DNA from: an uncultured Actinomycetes bacterium
Lineage (GTDB): Bacteria; Actinomycetota; Acidimicrobiia; Acidimicrobiales; RAAP-2
Assembly (NCBI GenBank): GCA_903825895.1
Contig: CAIKCI010000007.1
Location: forward strand, 1-39,361
Length of the DNA: 39,361 nucleotides
Reading direction: 5' to 3'
Under the pieces are notes generated by a model, which ran no database searches, had not been told where the DNA came from, and saw only the letters and a list, made by a program, of their open reading frames with translations. Of the stretch, positions 39,351-39,361 are shown one piece after another (the stretch's first letter is position 1; each line of letters starts with the position of its first letter). The translations under genes and the position numbers were made by a program.

Positions 39351-39361
39351 GGTTATTCGAA

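Overview
The window looks like a chromosomal segment of an actinomycete, most likely Acidimicrobiia or a relative. The reasons are: many proteins read like mycobacterial sterol-catabolism enzymes; GC is moderately high with frequent GTG/TTG starts; several starts seem leaderless; the transhydrogenase is in three subunits; and there is an F420-type luciferase-fold oxidoreductase. The assignment is by pattern recognition only. Genes are tightly packed, with many ATGA/TAATG junctions and short convergent overlaps, and no gene-free stretch exceeds 300 bases. I saw no insertion sequence, prophage or CRISPR array.

Layout. 1-8.3 kb: DedA membrane protein with a heptamer repeat at its 3' end, a DoxX-Rieske fusion, an OmpR-type two-component pair, a GH31 glycosidase, and two divergent TetR regulators, one of which reads like KstR. 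8.3-15.1 kb (minus strand): SDR, amidohydrolase, a long/short acyl-CoA dehydrogenase pair, luciferase-like oxidoreductase and aldehyde dehydrogenase. 15.2-19.1 kb: FAD amine oxidase-like protein, Ogt and a second acyl-CoA dehydrogenase pair. 19.2-21.9 kb (plus): FadA6-like thiolase, DUF35 protein and a thiolase-fold lipid-transfer-type protein. 21.9-27.6 kb (minus): an operon in the order echA20-ipdA-ipdB-ipdC-MFS exporter-ubiquitin-like surface protein, divergent from an SDR as in the Rv3549c/Rv3550 region of M. tuberculosis. 28.6-31.9 kb: pntAA-pntAB-pntB and an SRPBCC protein. 32-36.8 kb: ABC1/UbiB kinase-like protein, then two DUF35 proteins and two thiolase-fold proteins resembling the Rv3521-Rv3523 set. 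36.9-39.35 kb: ferredoxin, gltX, a DUF218 protein, tRNA-Gln(CTG) and tRNA-Glu(CTC).

How it works together. The core is a CoA-ester pathway of the kind that opens and degrades the last two steroid rings: EchA20 and IpdAB for ring opening, FadA6-like thiolysis, heteromeric acyl-CoA dehydrogenases, and DUF35/thiolase-fold pairs for side-chain or retro-aldol steps. Early enzymes (KshAB, HsaABCD, FadD3, CYP125) are not in the window. Two operator types are visible. A TGACG-N3-CGTCA palindrome lies before the amidohydrolase and echA20 genes, with a degenerate copy between the second dehydrogenase pair and the thiolase. A KstR-type site lies before the DUF35/thiolase-fold operon.

Most unusual items: a 235-residue protein with a ubiquitin-like N-terminus and an LPXTG-like C-terminus, in frame with the preceding exporter and separated from it by one stop codon; the DoxX-Cys4-Tat-Rieske fusion; thiolase-fold proteins that lack the catalytic Cys and His; and a perfect 12-bp inverted repeat whose loop holds the probable -10 box of the tRNA-Gln gene.
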